Assembly: GCF_003096675.1 (NCBI RefSeq) | Contig: NZ_QEKW01000003.1 | Location: 248,001 to 312,000, forward strand | Length of the DNA: 64,000 bases | Origin: Actinomycetospora cinnamomea | GTDB lineage: Bacteria; Actinomycetota; Actinomycetes; Mycobacteriales; Pseudonocardiaceae | Reading direction: 5' to 3' | In this document: one piece after another, positions 30,628-38,558 of the stretch | Layout: each line of letters opens with the position of its first letter | How positions within the stretch are numbered: the first letter of the stretch is position 1 | Notes under the pieces: model-generated | Database searches by the model: none | Seen by the model: only the letters and a program-made list of their open reading frames with translations | What the model was told of the DNA's origin: nothing | Position numbers and translations under genes: made by a program

Positions 30628-31233
30628 TCAACTCGAGGGGCCCTCGCGCGGCGGGTCGTCGTCCGGGTCGGACGGTGGCTCCTGCTCGGGCGTCGACCCG
30701 GGCTCGGGGTGCTCCGGCTCCTCGAGCGCCGCGGAGAGGGTCTCCGCGTCGAGACGTTCGAGGTGGCCGCGGAACTCGGCGACCGCCCGCTCGATCGCCT
30801 CCTCGTCGGGCCGGTCGGGCAGCACGCTGCCCGCCTCGTCGAGCACGTCCGCGCTGGCGTACAGCGGCGCGCCCACCCGCACGGCCAGGGCGACGCCGTC
30901 GGACGGCCGCGCGTCGAGCCGTCGCGGGCCGTCCGGTCCGGTCACGGCGAGCTCGGCGAGGAACGCGCCCTCGCGCAGCCCGGTGACGTGCACCGCGTCC
31001 ACCCGTGCGTGCAGGGCCTCCACCAGCGCCGCCATGAGGTCGTGCGAGAGCGGCCGTGGCGGCGGGTGGCCGCTGAGCCCGATCCCGATCGACGTCGCCT
31101 CCGCCCCGCCGATGAAGATCGGCAGCACGCGGTGCGGCGCCTCCTGCTCGCGCAGGATGACCAGCGGCGTGCCCGACATCGCCTCCACGTGCAGGCCGAC
31201 GAGGTCGACGCGCTTCATCACGCCATCCGTCAT
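30628..31233 (-). CDS. Bifunctional nuclease family (DUF151) protein
   Basis: A 201-residue protein; ATG at 31231-31233, with a GAGGAC site upstream (an inner ATG at 31216-31218 would begin MKRVDLVGLHVE, the usual family start). The core matches bifunctional nuclease/DUF151: MSGTPLVILREQEAPHRVLPIFIGGAEATSIGIGL, then LSHDLMAALVEALHARVDAVHVTGL and RRLDARPSDGVALAVRVGAPLYASADVL. The C-terminal about 50 residues are acidic and Pro-rich. Plant and cyanobacterial relatives have RNase/DNase activity, but the role in bacteria is unclear. Confidence 0.85.
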   Translation of the reverse strand: MTDGVMKRVDLVGLHVEAMSGTPLVILREQEAPHRVLPIFIGGAEATSIGIGLSGHPPPRPLSHDLMAALVEALHARVDAVHVTGLREGAFLAELAVTGPDGPRRLDARPSDGVALAVRVGAPLYASADVLDEAGSVLPDRPDEEAIERAVAEFRGHLERLDAETLSAALEEPEHPEPGSTPEQEPPSDPDDDPPREGPSS

Positions 31234-31328
31234 CGGCGCGTCCTCGTCCCTCGACGTCCCGTGTCCGCCCTCCACCCTGCGCGCCGCACCCGCCGCACGC
31301 CCAGGGCCGAACGGCCCGCACTCGGTGG

Positions 31329-32111
31329 TCACACCATGACGATCCCGCCGTCGATCATCACCGCCTGCCCGGTCATGTAGTCGGCGTCGCTGCTCGCGAG
31401 GTACGACACGAACGACGCGACGTCCTCGGGCGTCTGCACGCGGCCCAGCGCGATGAGCTGCGAGTACTGCGCCAGCGCCTCCCCCTTGCCCGTGCCCAGG
31501 TAGCCGCCGAGACCTGCGTCGATCTCGTCCCACATCCTGGTGCCGACGATGCCGGGGCAGTAGGCGTTGACGGTGATGCCGTGCCCGGCGAGCTCCTTGG
31601 CGGCGGCCTGGGTCAGGGCGCGGACCGCGAACTTCGACGCCGAGTAGTGCCCGAGGTGGTCGAAGCCCTGGTGGCCGGCGATCGACGCCGCGTTGATGAT
31701 CTTCCCGCCGTGGCCCTGCTCGATCATCGCCTCGGCCGCGGCCTGCAGGCACCACAGCACGCCGCCCACGTTGATCGACAGCATCCGCTGCAGGTCGTCG
31801 GGCGTCACCTCGCGCAGCGTCTTGACCTGCGCGATGCCGGCGTTGGAGACCATGACGTCGATCGCGCCGAACCGTTCGCGGGCAGCGGCCACCAGGGCCG
31901 TGCAGGCGTCCTTGTCGGCGACGTCGGTGGCCACGGACGCGGCCTGCCCGCCGGCGTCGGTGATCTCCTGCGCCACCGAGCGGGCCGTGTCCGGGTCGAT
32001 GTCCGACACCATCACCGCGAGCCCGTCGCCGGCGAGGCGGCGGGCGATGGCGGCGCCGATACCGCGTCCGGCGCCGGTGACGACGGCGACGCGCGTCCCC
32101 GCGGCGGTCAC
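31329..32111 (-). CDS. budC: Diacetyl/acetoin reductase (meso-2,3-butanediol dehydrogenase), SDR
   Basis: A 260-residue short-chain dehydrogenase (GTG at 32109-32111). The cofactor motif is VTGAGRGIGAAIARRL; DVADKDACTALV and NAGIAQVKTLREVT follow. The catalytic triad is seen in NAASIAGHQGFDHLGHYSASKFAVRAL (Ser, Tyr, Lys), then YCPGIVGTRMWDEIDAGLGGYLGTGKGEAL, diagnostic of the acetoin reductase (BudC) group. It overlaps the zinc dehydrogenase stop by GTGA and so is cotranslated with it. Together they interconvert 2,3-butanediol stereoisomers, acetoin and diacetyl with NAD(H). Confidence 0.85.
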   Translation of the reverse strand: MTAAGTRVAVVTGAGRGIGAAIARRLAGDGLAVMVSDIDPDTARSVAQEITDAGGQAASVATDVADKDACTALVAAARERFGAIDVMVSNAGIAQVKTLREVTPDDLQRMLSINVGGVLWCLQAAAEAMIEQGHGGKIINAASIAGHQGFDHLGHYSASKFAVRALTQAAAKELAGHGITVNAYCPGIVGTRMWDEIDAGLGGYLGTGKGEALAQYSQLIALGRVQTPEDVASFVSYLASSDADYMTGQAVMIDGGIVMV

Positions 32112-33163
32112 GGGTGCACCAGGATCTTCACGTTGGTCTCCTTGTGGTCGATGAGCTCGCGGAAGCCTCGGTCGACGATGTCGTCGAGGGGGATGCGGCC
32201 GGTGATGAACTGCTCGACGTCGACGACGCCGTCCCGGATGAGGTCGATGACCTCGGGGTGGCGCCCGGCGTAGGCGAGCGAGCCGATGAGGCGGATCTCG
32301 GAGAACACCAGCGAGTTCACGTCGAACGTCGCCGGGTGGCCCCAGATGGAGACGTTGACGCAGGTGCCGCCGGGCCGGGTGGACGCGACGGCCTGGGCGA
32401 GCACGGGGTCGAGGCCGGCGCACTCGAACGTCACGTCGGCCCCGGCGCCGTCGGTGAGGTCGCGGATGGCGCCGGGCACGTCGACCTCGGTCGGGTCGAG
32501 GACGTGGTCGGCGCCGGCGCCGGGCGCCTTCGCCTTGCGGGCATCGGCGGGCTCGATCACCACGACCTGCCCGGCGCCCACCGCCTTGAGCGCGGCGGCG
32601 GTGACCAGCCCGATCGGTCCCGACCCGAAGACCGCGGCGGTCTGCCCCGGCTGCAGACCGGAGAGCTTCGCGGCGTGGTAGCCGACGGCGAGCGGCTCGA
32701 CGAGCGCGCCCTGCTCGGTGGACAGGCCCTCGATCGAGTGCACCCACCGCTGGTCGACGACCATCTTCTCGGCGAAGCCGCCCTGGTCGCCGTCGAGCCC
32801 GATGAAGCCCAGCGATCGGCAGATGTTGTAGCGCCCGGCGCGGCACGCGACGCAGTGCCCGCACACGTCGTAGGGCTCGACGACGACACGGTCACCCTCC
32901 GAGACGCCCGAGACGCCCTCGCCGACCTCCGCGACCACGCCGGAGAACTCGTGACCCAGCGTGATCGGCACCGCCCCGCCGGTCAGCGGGTGCGGGGACT
33001 GCGGCGTCGGCGCGAAGATCGGGCCGTCCTCGAACTCGTGCAGGTCCGTGCCGCAGATGCCGCACCACTCGACGGCCACCTGGACCTGGCCCGGTCCCGG
33101 ACGGGGTTCCGGGAGGTCCTCGATGCGGACGTCCTCGCGTCCGTGGAACCGCGCAGCCTTCAT
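32108..33163 (-). CDS. bdhA: (R,R)-butanediol dehydrogenase, zinc MDR family
   Basis: A 351-residue zinc-dependent dehydrogenase. Catalytic zinc ligands are in WCGICGTDLHEF and GHEFSGVVAEVGEGV. Structural zinc Cys occur in DVCGHCVACRAGRYNICRS. The NAD motif is VFGSGPIGLVTAAALKAVGAG. The insertion EFEDGPIFAPTPQSPHPLTGGAVPIT and the overall pattern identify the (R,R)-2,3-butanediol dehydrogenase/acetoin reductase group. GAGGAGG lies 5 nt before the ATG. It is followed by the SDR gene and preceded by a GAF regulator on the same strand, so the three form an acetoin/butanediol utilisation module. Confidence 0.9.
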   Translation of the reverse strand: MKAARFHGREDVRIEDLPEPRPGPGQVQVAVEWCGICGTDLHEFEDGPIFAPTPQSPHPLTGGAVPITLGHEFSGVVAEVGEGVSGVSEGDRVVVEPYDVCGHCVACRAGRYNICRSLGFIGLDGDQGGFAEKMVVDQRWVHSIEGLSTEQGALVEPLAVGYHAAKLSGLQPGQTAAVFGSGPIGLVTAAALKAVGAGQVVVIEPADARKAKAPGAGADHVLDPTEVDVPGAIRDLTDGAGADVTFECAGLDPVLAQAVASTRPGGTCVNVSIWGHPATFDVNSLVFSEIRLIGSLAYAGRHPEVIDLIRDGVVDVEQFITGRIPLDDIVDRGFRELIDHKETNVKILVHP

Positions 33164-33183
33164 GGGTCCTCCTCGTGCGATCG

Positions 33184-33210
33184 GCTCACCGTCATCCCAC
33201 GAGGGTGAGC
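33184..33210. promoter_or_regulatory. Inverted repeat between regulator and butanediol dehydrogenase genes
   Basis: GCTCACC (33184-33190) and GGTGAGC (33204-33210) with 13 nt between, just after the regulator stop and before the bdhA ribosome site. It could be an operator for the GAF regulator or a weak terminator; the sequence does not decide. Confidence 0.35.
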
Positions 33211-33214
33211 CCGA

Positions 33215-34474
33215 TCACGGCCAGGGTTGCAGCGGTGTTGCAGCGTCACCGAGGAGTCGGGCGACGTCGGTCGGTGACGGCGGGACGACCTCCACACCCG
33301 GCGCGATGCGGTACGGGCGGGCCGCGAGCAGCCCGCCGAGCACGCGGCGCAGCCGCGACAGCTCGGCACGCACGGTGACAAGGTGGTCGGCGTCGTCGTA
33401 GAGCGCGCGGCTGATCGCCGCCGCGTCCAGGCCGTCGCTGCCCGCCCGCATGAGCAACGCCAGGATCTGCAGGTGGCGCCGACCCAGGGCGTGTCGCCAC
33501 GCCTCGCGGCCCTCGACGACGGCACCCGGCGGGTCGGCGTCGAGGTCCAGCCGCAGCCGCGTCGACCCGGGTCCGGCCGAGCTCGACGGCCGCAGCAGCC
33601 AGCCCCCGGGGACGCGGTCGGGCAGGCAGGCGCCCAGGCCGTGCACGAGCAGCGCCTCCCCCGCCCGCGGGACGGCCACCCGGTCGCGCGGCGCCAGCCC
33701 GGTGGCCGCGGCCACCCAGCCGTGGTCGTCGACGACGAGCGCCGGGCCGGTCTCGCGGGCGAGCAGGGGTGCGGCCACCGCGCGCAGCCGGTCGAGGCGG
33801 GTCTCGTGCGCGGCCCAGAGCCCGGTCTCGGCGAGCCGCACGGCGGTGTGGACGAGGGCGACCGTCGTCGGGTGGACCGTCGGCGCGGGCCCGGACAGGT
33901 CGACGACACCGAGCATCTCGCCGGTGCGCGGGTCGTGGATCGGGCTCGCCGTGCAGGTCCAGGGATGCTGGGCGCGGACGAAGTGCTCGGCGGAGAAGAG
34001 CTGTACCGACGCGTGCTCGGCGAGCGCGGTGCCGATGGCGTTCGTGCCGACCGAGGCCTCGGTCCAGTCCGCGCCCGGCAGGAAGCCCAGGTCGTCGGCG
34101 AGACGCCCCACGCGGAGCGCCCCTTCGCGCCAGAGCACGAAGCCGTCGGCCGCGGTGATCACCATGATGTGCTCGGCGTCCTCGGCGACGGCCGTGAGGC
34201 TCGCGCGCAACTGGGGCAGGACGCCGGCGATCGGGGACTCCGCACGCCGGCGCTCCACGACCTCCGGGGGCGCCGGGTCGTCGAGCGAGCGCCCGTCGGG
34301 GGCGACCCCGTAGGACAGCACGCGGTCCCACGAGCGGCTGACCACGCGCCGCAGCGGCGTCGTCGGCCGGCTGCCCGACAGCCGCGCGTCGTGGGCCTGG
34401 TGGAGCAGGCGGGCGTGGCGGCGCAGGTCGGTGGAACGGGTGACCGCGCAGATGCCGTCGCCCTCGTGCGTCAT
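33215..34474 (-). CDS. GAF-domain transcriptional regulator, AcoR-like without the AAA+ domain
   Basis: A 419-residue regulator, ATG at 34472-34474 preceded by GAAGGG. The N-terminal part resembles AcoR-type sensors (RRVVSRSWDRVLSYGVAPDG, then LRASLTAVAEDAEHIMVITAADGFVLWREG, GADWTEASVGTNAIGTALAEHASVQLFSAEHF and TASPIHDPRTGEMLGVVDLSGP: a GAF sensor). The sigma-54 AAA+ domain of AcoR is absent. The C-terminus holds a winged helix-like region (HLQILALLMRAGSDGLDAAAISRALYDDADHLVTVRAELSRLRRVLG). It lies directly upstream of the two butanediol genes and is their likely activator. Confidence 0.8.
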   Translation of the reverse strand: MTHEGDGICAVTRSTDLRRHARLLHQAHDARLSGSRPTTPLRRVVSRSWDRVLSYGVAPDGRSLDDPAPPEVVERRRAESPIAGVLPQLRASLTAVAEDAEHIMVITAADGFVLWREGALRVGRLADDLGFLPGADWTEASVGTNAIGTALAEHASVQLFSAEHFVRAQHPWTCTASPIHDPRTGEMLGVVDLSGPAPTVHPTTVALVHTAVRLAETGLWAAHETRLDRLRAVAAPLLARETGPALVVDDHGWVAAATGLAPRDRVAVPRAGEALLVHGLGACLPDRVPGGWLLRPSSSAGPGSTRLRLDLDADPPGAVVEGREAWRHALGRRHLQILALLMRAGSDGLDAAAISRALYDDADHLVTVRAELSRLRRVLGGLLAARPYRIAPGVEVVPPSPTDVARLLGDAATPLQPWP

Positions 34475-34630
34475 CCCGAACCCTTCGACCTCCCGCGGCC
34501 CCTGCCGCAGCCTAGGCAGCGGTGGTGAGCGGCGCCATAGAGTCCGCCCGCGGTCCCCGAGGGTCCCGCCCGTCACCCTTCCGGACCCCCCTTCTTCGGC
34601 GGACCCGCTGTGGAGGCCGGGAGAGTACCC

Positions 34631-34690
34631 ATGCCGCTACTAGTCGTCCTCCTGCGTACGGCTATACGGGTGACGGACTCCCTCTTCTGA
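34631..34690 (+). CDS. Possible 19-codon ORF upstream of the ATP-grasp ligase
   Basis: ATG 34631 to TGA 34690 encodes 19 residues, a hydrophobic start (MPLLVVLL) and a polar end (RVTDSLF). A GGGAGAG site lies just upstream at good spacing. It ends 68 bp before the ligase start. Rare CTA, CTA and ATA codons argue against a normal gene and may instead suggest a leader peptide. The rest of 34475-34630 and 34691-34758 shows no gene. Function is unknown: peptide substrate, leader or chance. Confidence 0.25.
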   Translation: MPLLVVLLRTAIRVTDSLF

Positions 34691-34758
34691 CGCCACCTCT
34701 CTTTACGCAGTGCGATGCCCGCAGGCACCGTCAGGGAAAGGACCCATGGGGGTGCACG

Positions 34759-36399
34759 ATGACGACGACGGACGCCACCGGGGTGGGGCAGGGATCCGAG
34801 GAGGTCCAGGGCCGGCTGGGCTCGGTACTCGCGGTCAACACCCCGGCGTCGACCACCGACCACGTCGTGATCGCGCTGCCCTCCTACAGCCTGGGCGAGT
34901 CGTTGCTGTCGCACTACGCCGACCGCATCCCGGCCCTCGAGCACCGCTACCTGCTGGCGTTGTTCGCGACGTCGGTCATCCCGTCCTGCGAGATGGTCTT
35001 CGTCAGCTCGCAGGCGCCCGACGCCGAGATCCTCGAGCACTACGCGGACCTGCTCCCGTCCCACCGCCGCGCGGCGGCCCGTCGGCGCTGGCGGGTGGTC
35101 ACGGTGCCCGACGCGTCCGCCCGGTCGGTCGCGGCCAAGCTGCTCGACCGTCCCGACCTCCTCGAGCGGCTCCGCGACCTGATCGGCGACCGCCCGGCGC
35201 TCATCGAACCGTGGAACGTCACCGAGGACGAGGTCGAGGTCTCACGACGACTCGGAGCACCGATCAACGGCACCTCACCCCGGCTGCGCCACCTCGGCTC
35301 GAAGAGCGAGGGCCGGCGCCTCCTCGCGCGGGCCGGCGTACCGACGCCGGCCGGGTGCGAGGACGTGCGGACGGTCGACGACGTCGTCGGCGCCGTCGAG
35401 TCGATCGCGCGTCGTCGGCCCGGGCTGAGCGGCGTGGTCGTCAAGCTCGACGACAGCGGCGCCGGCGCCGGCAACGCCGTCGTCCCGCTGCCCGACGGCG
35501 CGGGCCGGGAGGAGGTCCGGGCCCGCGTCGGTGCGTTGTCCCCGTCGTACCTGGTCGACCTGCGGGCGGGCGGCATCGTCGAGGAGCTGGTCACCGCGCC
35601 GGTGATCGCGAGCCCCAGCGCCCAGATCGATCTCGCCCCGTCCGGGGACGTGCGGGTGCTGGCCACCCACGACCAGGTCCTCGGTGGGGCGGGCGGTCAG
35701 GTCTACACCGGGTGCCGGTTCCCCGCGGACCCGGCCTACGCCCCGGAGATCGCCGCCCACGCCCTGGCCGTGGGACGCGAGCTGGCCGCCCGCGGCTGCG
35801 TCGGCCGGGCCGGCGTGGACTTCATGGCGGCGCGCGACGCCTCCGGCCGCTGGGAGATCCACGCCCTGGAGATCAACCTCCGCAAGGGCGGCACCACCCA
35901 CCCGTACACCGCCCTGCGCAACCTCGTGCCCGGGCGCTACGACACGGAGCGCGGCGCCTGGGTCGCCCACGACGGGACCACCCGCGCGTACGTCTGCACC
36001 GACAACCTCGTCGACGAGGCCTGGCTGGGGCTCCCGCCCGCGACGGTCATCGACGCCGTCAGGCGGGCCGGCGTCGGGTTCGACCCCCGCTCGGGCGCCG
36101 GCGTCGTGCTGCACATGCTGTCCTGCCTCGCCATCGACGGACGGTTCGGGCTCACCGCCATCGGCGGCTCGCCCGAGCACGCCGCCGAGCACCACCGCCG
36201 CGCCGTGGCCGCGGTCGAGGCGGCGGCACGCTCGATCGTGCCCACCGTGCCCACCGTGCCCACGGTGCCCACGGTGCCCACGGTGCCCACCGTGCCCACC
36301 GTGCCCACCGTGCCCATCGTGCGCAGCCCGGCGGAGGGGGCGGACGAGGTGGGTCCACGTGTTGGGGCACGTCCCGTCGCGGGCACCCCGGGCCGGTGA
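34759..36399 (+). CDS. PGM1-like ATP-grasp peptide ligase
   Basis: A 546-residue protein of the pre-ATP-grasp/PGM1-related ligase family, the type that joins peptides or amino acids in pheganomycin biosynthesis. Residues about 25-140 form the pre-ATP-grasp region (ALPSYSLGESLLSHYADRIP; MVFVSSQAPD). The ATP-grasp core follows: LGSKSEGRRLLARAGVPTPAG, GVVVKLDDSGAGAGNAV, and HALEINLRKGGTTHPYTALRNL, the metal/ATP-binding signature. A PGM1 C-terminal region ends near residue 490, followed by a tandem VPT tail (about 494-520) of unusual composition. ATG at 34759 with a GGGGG site. It overlaps the udgX start (GTGA), so the two are translationally coupled. The substrate is unknown. Confidence 0.8.
   Translation: MTTTDATGVGQGSEEVQGRLGSVLAVNTPASTTDHVVIALPSYSLGESLLSHYADRIPALEHRYLLALFATSVIPSCEMVFVSSQAPDAEILEHYADLLPSHRRAAARRRWRVVTVPDASARSVAAKLLDRPDLLERLRDLIGDRPALIEPWNVTEDEVEVSRRLGAPINGTSPRLRHLGSKSEGRRLLARAGVPTPAGCEDVRTVDDVVGAVESIARRRPGLSGVVVKLDDSGAGAGNAVVPLPDGAGREEVRARVGALSPSYLVDLRAGGIVEELVTAPVIASPSAQIDLAPSGDVRVLATHDQVLGGAGGQVYTGCRFPADPAYAPEIAAHALAVGRELAARGCVGRAGVDFMAARDASGRWEIHALEINLRKGGTTHPYTALRNLVPGRYDTERGAWVAHDGTTRAYVCTDNLVDEAWLGLPPATVIDAVRRAGVGFDPRSGAGVVLHMLSCLAIDGRFGLTAIGGSPEHAAEHHRRAVAAVEAAARSIVPTVPTVPTVPTVPTVPTVPTVPTVPIVRSPAEGADEVGPRVGARPVAGTPGR
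36238..36318 (+). repeat. Nine-unit 9-bp tandem repeat coding for (VPT)8-VPI
   Basis: Nine copies of GTGCCCACC or its synonymous variant GTGCCCACG (last unit GTGCCCATC) form the C-terminal VPT tail of the ATP-grasp ligase. Being in-frame with almost uniform units, it can gain or lose copies by slippage without disrupting the frame. Confidence 0.9.
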
Positions 36400-37043
36400 C
36401 CGAGCCGCTGGACCTCTTCGGCGCCGACGCCGACACCACCACCGAGCTGCCGCCGGACCTCGATGCCCTACGGGCGCAGGCCGCGGGGTGCACGCGCTGT
36501 GAGCTCCACCAGGACACGACGCAGACCGTGTTCGGCGCCGGCCCGAGGTCGGCGCGGCTGGTGATGGTCGGCGAGCAGCCCGGCGACCAGGAGGACCGGC
36601 AGGGCGCGCCGTTCGTCGGGCCGGCGGGGCGCCTGCTCGACGAGGCCCTCGACGAGGCCGGCGTGGCCCGCGACGACGCCTACGTCACCAACGCCGTCAA
36701 GCACTTCAACTTCCGCTACCACGGCAAGCGGCGCATCCACGAGACCCCGAAGGCGGGCCACATCCGGGCCTGCCGGCCGTGGCTGGACGCCGAGCTGGCG
36801 CTGGTGAGGCCCCAGGTGCTGCTCACCCTCGGCGCGACCGCCGGCAAGGCGCTGCTCGGCCCGAAGTTCCGCATCACCGCCGAGCGCGGCGAACCGCGGC
36901 CGTGGAACGACCTGACCCTCGTGCCCACCATCCACCCGTCGGCGATCCTGCGGGCCGATCCCGACCGCGGGCAGGACCGCGACGAGATGTTCGCGGGCTT
37001 CGTCGCCGACCTGCGCCGGGCCGGCGAGCTGCTGCACGCCTGA
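36396..37043 (+). CDS. udgX: UdgX-type uracil-DNA binding / glycosylase protein
   Basis: A 215-residue family 4-like uracil-DNA glycosylase. Fe-S cluster Cys begin at AAGCTRCELHQDTTQTV; motif 1 is GEQPGDQEDRQGAPFVGPAGRLL, and the C-terminal motif is PTIHPSAILRA. The insertion RYHGKRRIHETP, with His115 in KRRIH, is the hallmark of UdgX, the mycobacterial protein that forms a covalent bond to uracil-containing DNA through that histidine. GTG overlaps the upstream ligase stop. Pairing with a peptide ligase is unusual for a DNA-repair gene. Whether it shares a process or only an mRNA cannot be decided here. Confidence 0.92.
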   Translation: MTEPLDLFGADADTTTELPPDLDALRAQAAGCTRCELHQDTTQTVFGAGPRSARLVMVGEQPGDQEDRQGAPFVGPAGRLLDEALDEAGVARDDAYVTNAVKHFNFRYHGKRRIHETPKAGHIRACRPWLDAELALVRPQVLLTLGATAGKALLGPKFRITAERGEPRPWNDLTLVPTIHPSAILRADPDRGQDRDEMFAGFVADLRRAGELLHA

Positions 37044-37066
37044 CCGCGGCGTGGCGAGAGCTCAGC

Positions 37067-38077
37067 TCAGTGCTGCGGAGCGCGCCCGAGCCGCGCCACG
37101 GTCTCCGCCGGGTCCATGCCGTGCAGCCGCAGCAGGTTCTCGCCGAGGATCTTTCGCTTCGCCTGGTCGGTGAGCTGTGGGTAGCCGTAGCCGTCGCAGA
37201 GGTCCTGCGGGATGGTGAAGTCACGGAAGGCCCGCAGCGCCCACTGGGGCTCCCAGATCGGCGCCTCCGACCCGTACACGATCTTGTCCTCGCCGCACCA
37301 GAACAGCAGCTTGCCCAGGATCTCCGCGAACATCCGTGGTGACCGGACCACGAAGTTGATCGTGGCGGCGAGCGAGGCGTACAGGTTCGGGTAGCGGATC
37401 AGCTGCCAGCAGACCTCGTCGAGGAACGGCAGGCCCACGTGGTAGATCACGAAGTTGATGTCGGGGAAGTTCGCCGCGGCCCCGTCCATGTCCCACGTCT
37501 GGGTGTGCTCGACGGGCTGCGGGCCCAGCGGCACACCCTTGTGCACCCCGATGAGGTTCACCCCGAGCTGCTGCGCCTTCTCGAAGATCGGGAACGCGAC
37601 CTTGGGGTCGTCCATGCGCCACGGCACCGGCGCGCCGAAGTCGTAGCGCACGTTGTAGAACTTGAACGCCCGCGCGTTGAACTCCCCGACCTGCCGTTCC
37701 ATGAGGTCGAGCGCCTTGCGCCCCTCCAGCGGGTTGACCGAGCCCCAGAAGACCGTGCGCTCGGGGTCCTGCGCGGCGAGCTCCGCGCACTCCTCCCACG
37801 GTGAGAGGCCGTCCCGGAACAGGTCGGTCAACGGCAGGGGCATCGCCACGAGCATGTCCGTGTCGGACCGGCCGTAGACCATCTCGTGGATCTCCGACGG
37901 CGTCCAGGTGCGCAGGAACTCCTCCGGGGGCAGCTTGGGCTCGTCGTCCGGGGTCAGCGCGTTGTGGAAGGCGTAGATGTGGTTGGCGAAGAGCTCGCCG
38001 TCCCGGTTGAAGGCGTTCTTCGGGTCGAAGTTGAACGGGTGGGCGACCCCGTCGAACACGAACGCGTCACCGATCAT
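37067..38077 (-). CDS. Amidohydrolase-family protein (TIM barrel)
   Basis: A 336-residue amidohydrolase_2 family protein. Metal-site-like motifs include FDGVAHPFNFDP near the N-terminus, FKFYNVRYDFGAPVPWRMDDPKVAFPIFEKAQQLGVNLIGVHKGVPLGPQP, FVIYHVGLPFLDE and YGSEAPIWEPQWALRAFRDF with the catalytic Asp/Glu position. The ATG overlaps the upstream MIP18 stop (ATGA). Amidohydrolase plus MIP18 pairs are known beside bacterial propane/soluble diiron monooxygenases (prm/mim-type clusters), where they help maturation. Here no monooxygenase genes are adjacent. Confidence 0.75.
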   Translation of the reverse strand: MIGDAFVFDGVAHPFNFDPKNAFNRDGELFANHIYAFHNALTPDDEPKLPPEEFLRTWTPSEIHEMVYGRSDTDMLVAMPLPLTDLFRDGLSPWEECAELAAQDPERTVFWGSVNPLEGRKALDLMERQVGEFNARAFKFYNVRYDFGAPVPWRMDDPKVAFPIFEKAQQLGVNLIGVHKGVPLGPQPVEHTQTWDMDGAAANFPDINFVIYHVGLPFLDEVCWQLIRYPNLYASLAATINFVVRSPRMFAEILGKLLFWCGEDKIVYGSEAPIWEPQWALRAFRDFTIPQDLCDGYGYPQLTDQAKRKILGENLLRLHGMDPAETVARLGRAPQH

Positions 38078-38484
38078 GAGGTGGTCTCCTCGGGCGTGCG
38101 GTGGTGGCTGGCGACGTAGGCGTCGCGGTCGGCGACGGCGGCGGGCTCGGGGAGGAACCGCAGCTTGCGCACCGCGGACTCCGAGAGCCGGTCGCTGGTC
38201 CACGCCTCGTCCCAGACGATCTCGACCTCGCACGACGCGACGCCCGGCTGGTCGGCGACCACCTGCTGCACGTCGGTCAGGACGCGGGACGCGAACGGGC
38301 ACCACCCGGAGGTGAGCAGCAGCTCGACCCGGGCGTGGCCCTCGCGCACCGACACCGAGCGCAGCAGCCCCATGTCGACCACGGAGATGCCCTTGTCCCG
38401 GCAGCAGGGGTCGTAGACCTCGGAGAGCGCCTCGGCGGCCCAGGGCGGTACAGCGGGGACCGCCGCGGCGGACGACTCATCCAT
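38074..38484 (-). CDS. MIP18/DUF59-family metal-sulfur cluster assembly protein
   Basis: A 136-residue protein with the MIP18/PaaD-like core: ALSEVYDPCCRDKGISVVDMGLLRSVSVREGHARVELLLTSGWCPFASRVLTDVQQVVADQPGVASCEVEIVWDEAW. The Cys pair in DPCC and the GWCPF Cys are the conserved thiols. Members help assemble Fe-S clusters or diiron sites. It is the first gene of a two-gene operon with the amidohydrolase. Confidence 0.8.
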   Translation of the reverse strand: MDESSAAAVPAVPPWAAEALSEVYDPCCRDKGISVVDMGLLRSVSVREGHARVELLLTSGWCPFASRVLTDVQQVVADQPGVASCEVEIVWDEAWTSDRLSESAVRKLRFLPEPAAVADRDAYVASHHRTPEETTS

Positions 38485-38558
38485 CCGACGATTGTGTGAC
38501 CTACATCTCAGTCAGGGAAGACCGCCGGGCGAGCGCCGTGCACGAGCAGCCGTCGGGG

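Noticed and set aside
36238..36318. CRISPR-like array
   Set aside because: Units are 9 bp in-frame codons of the ligase without spacers.
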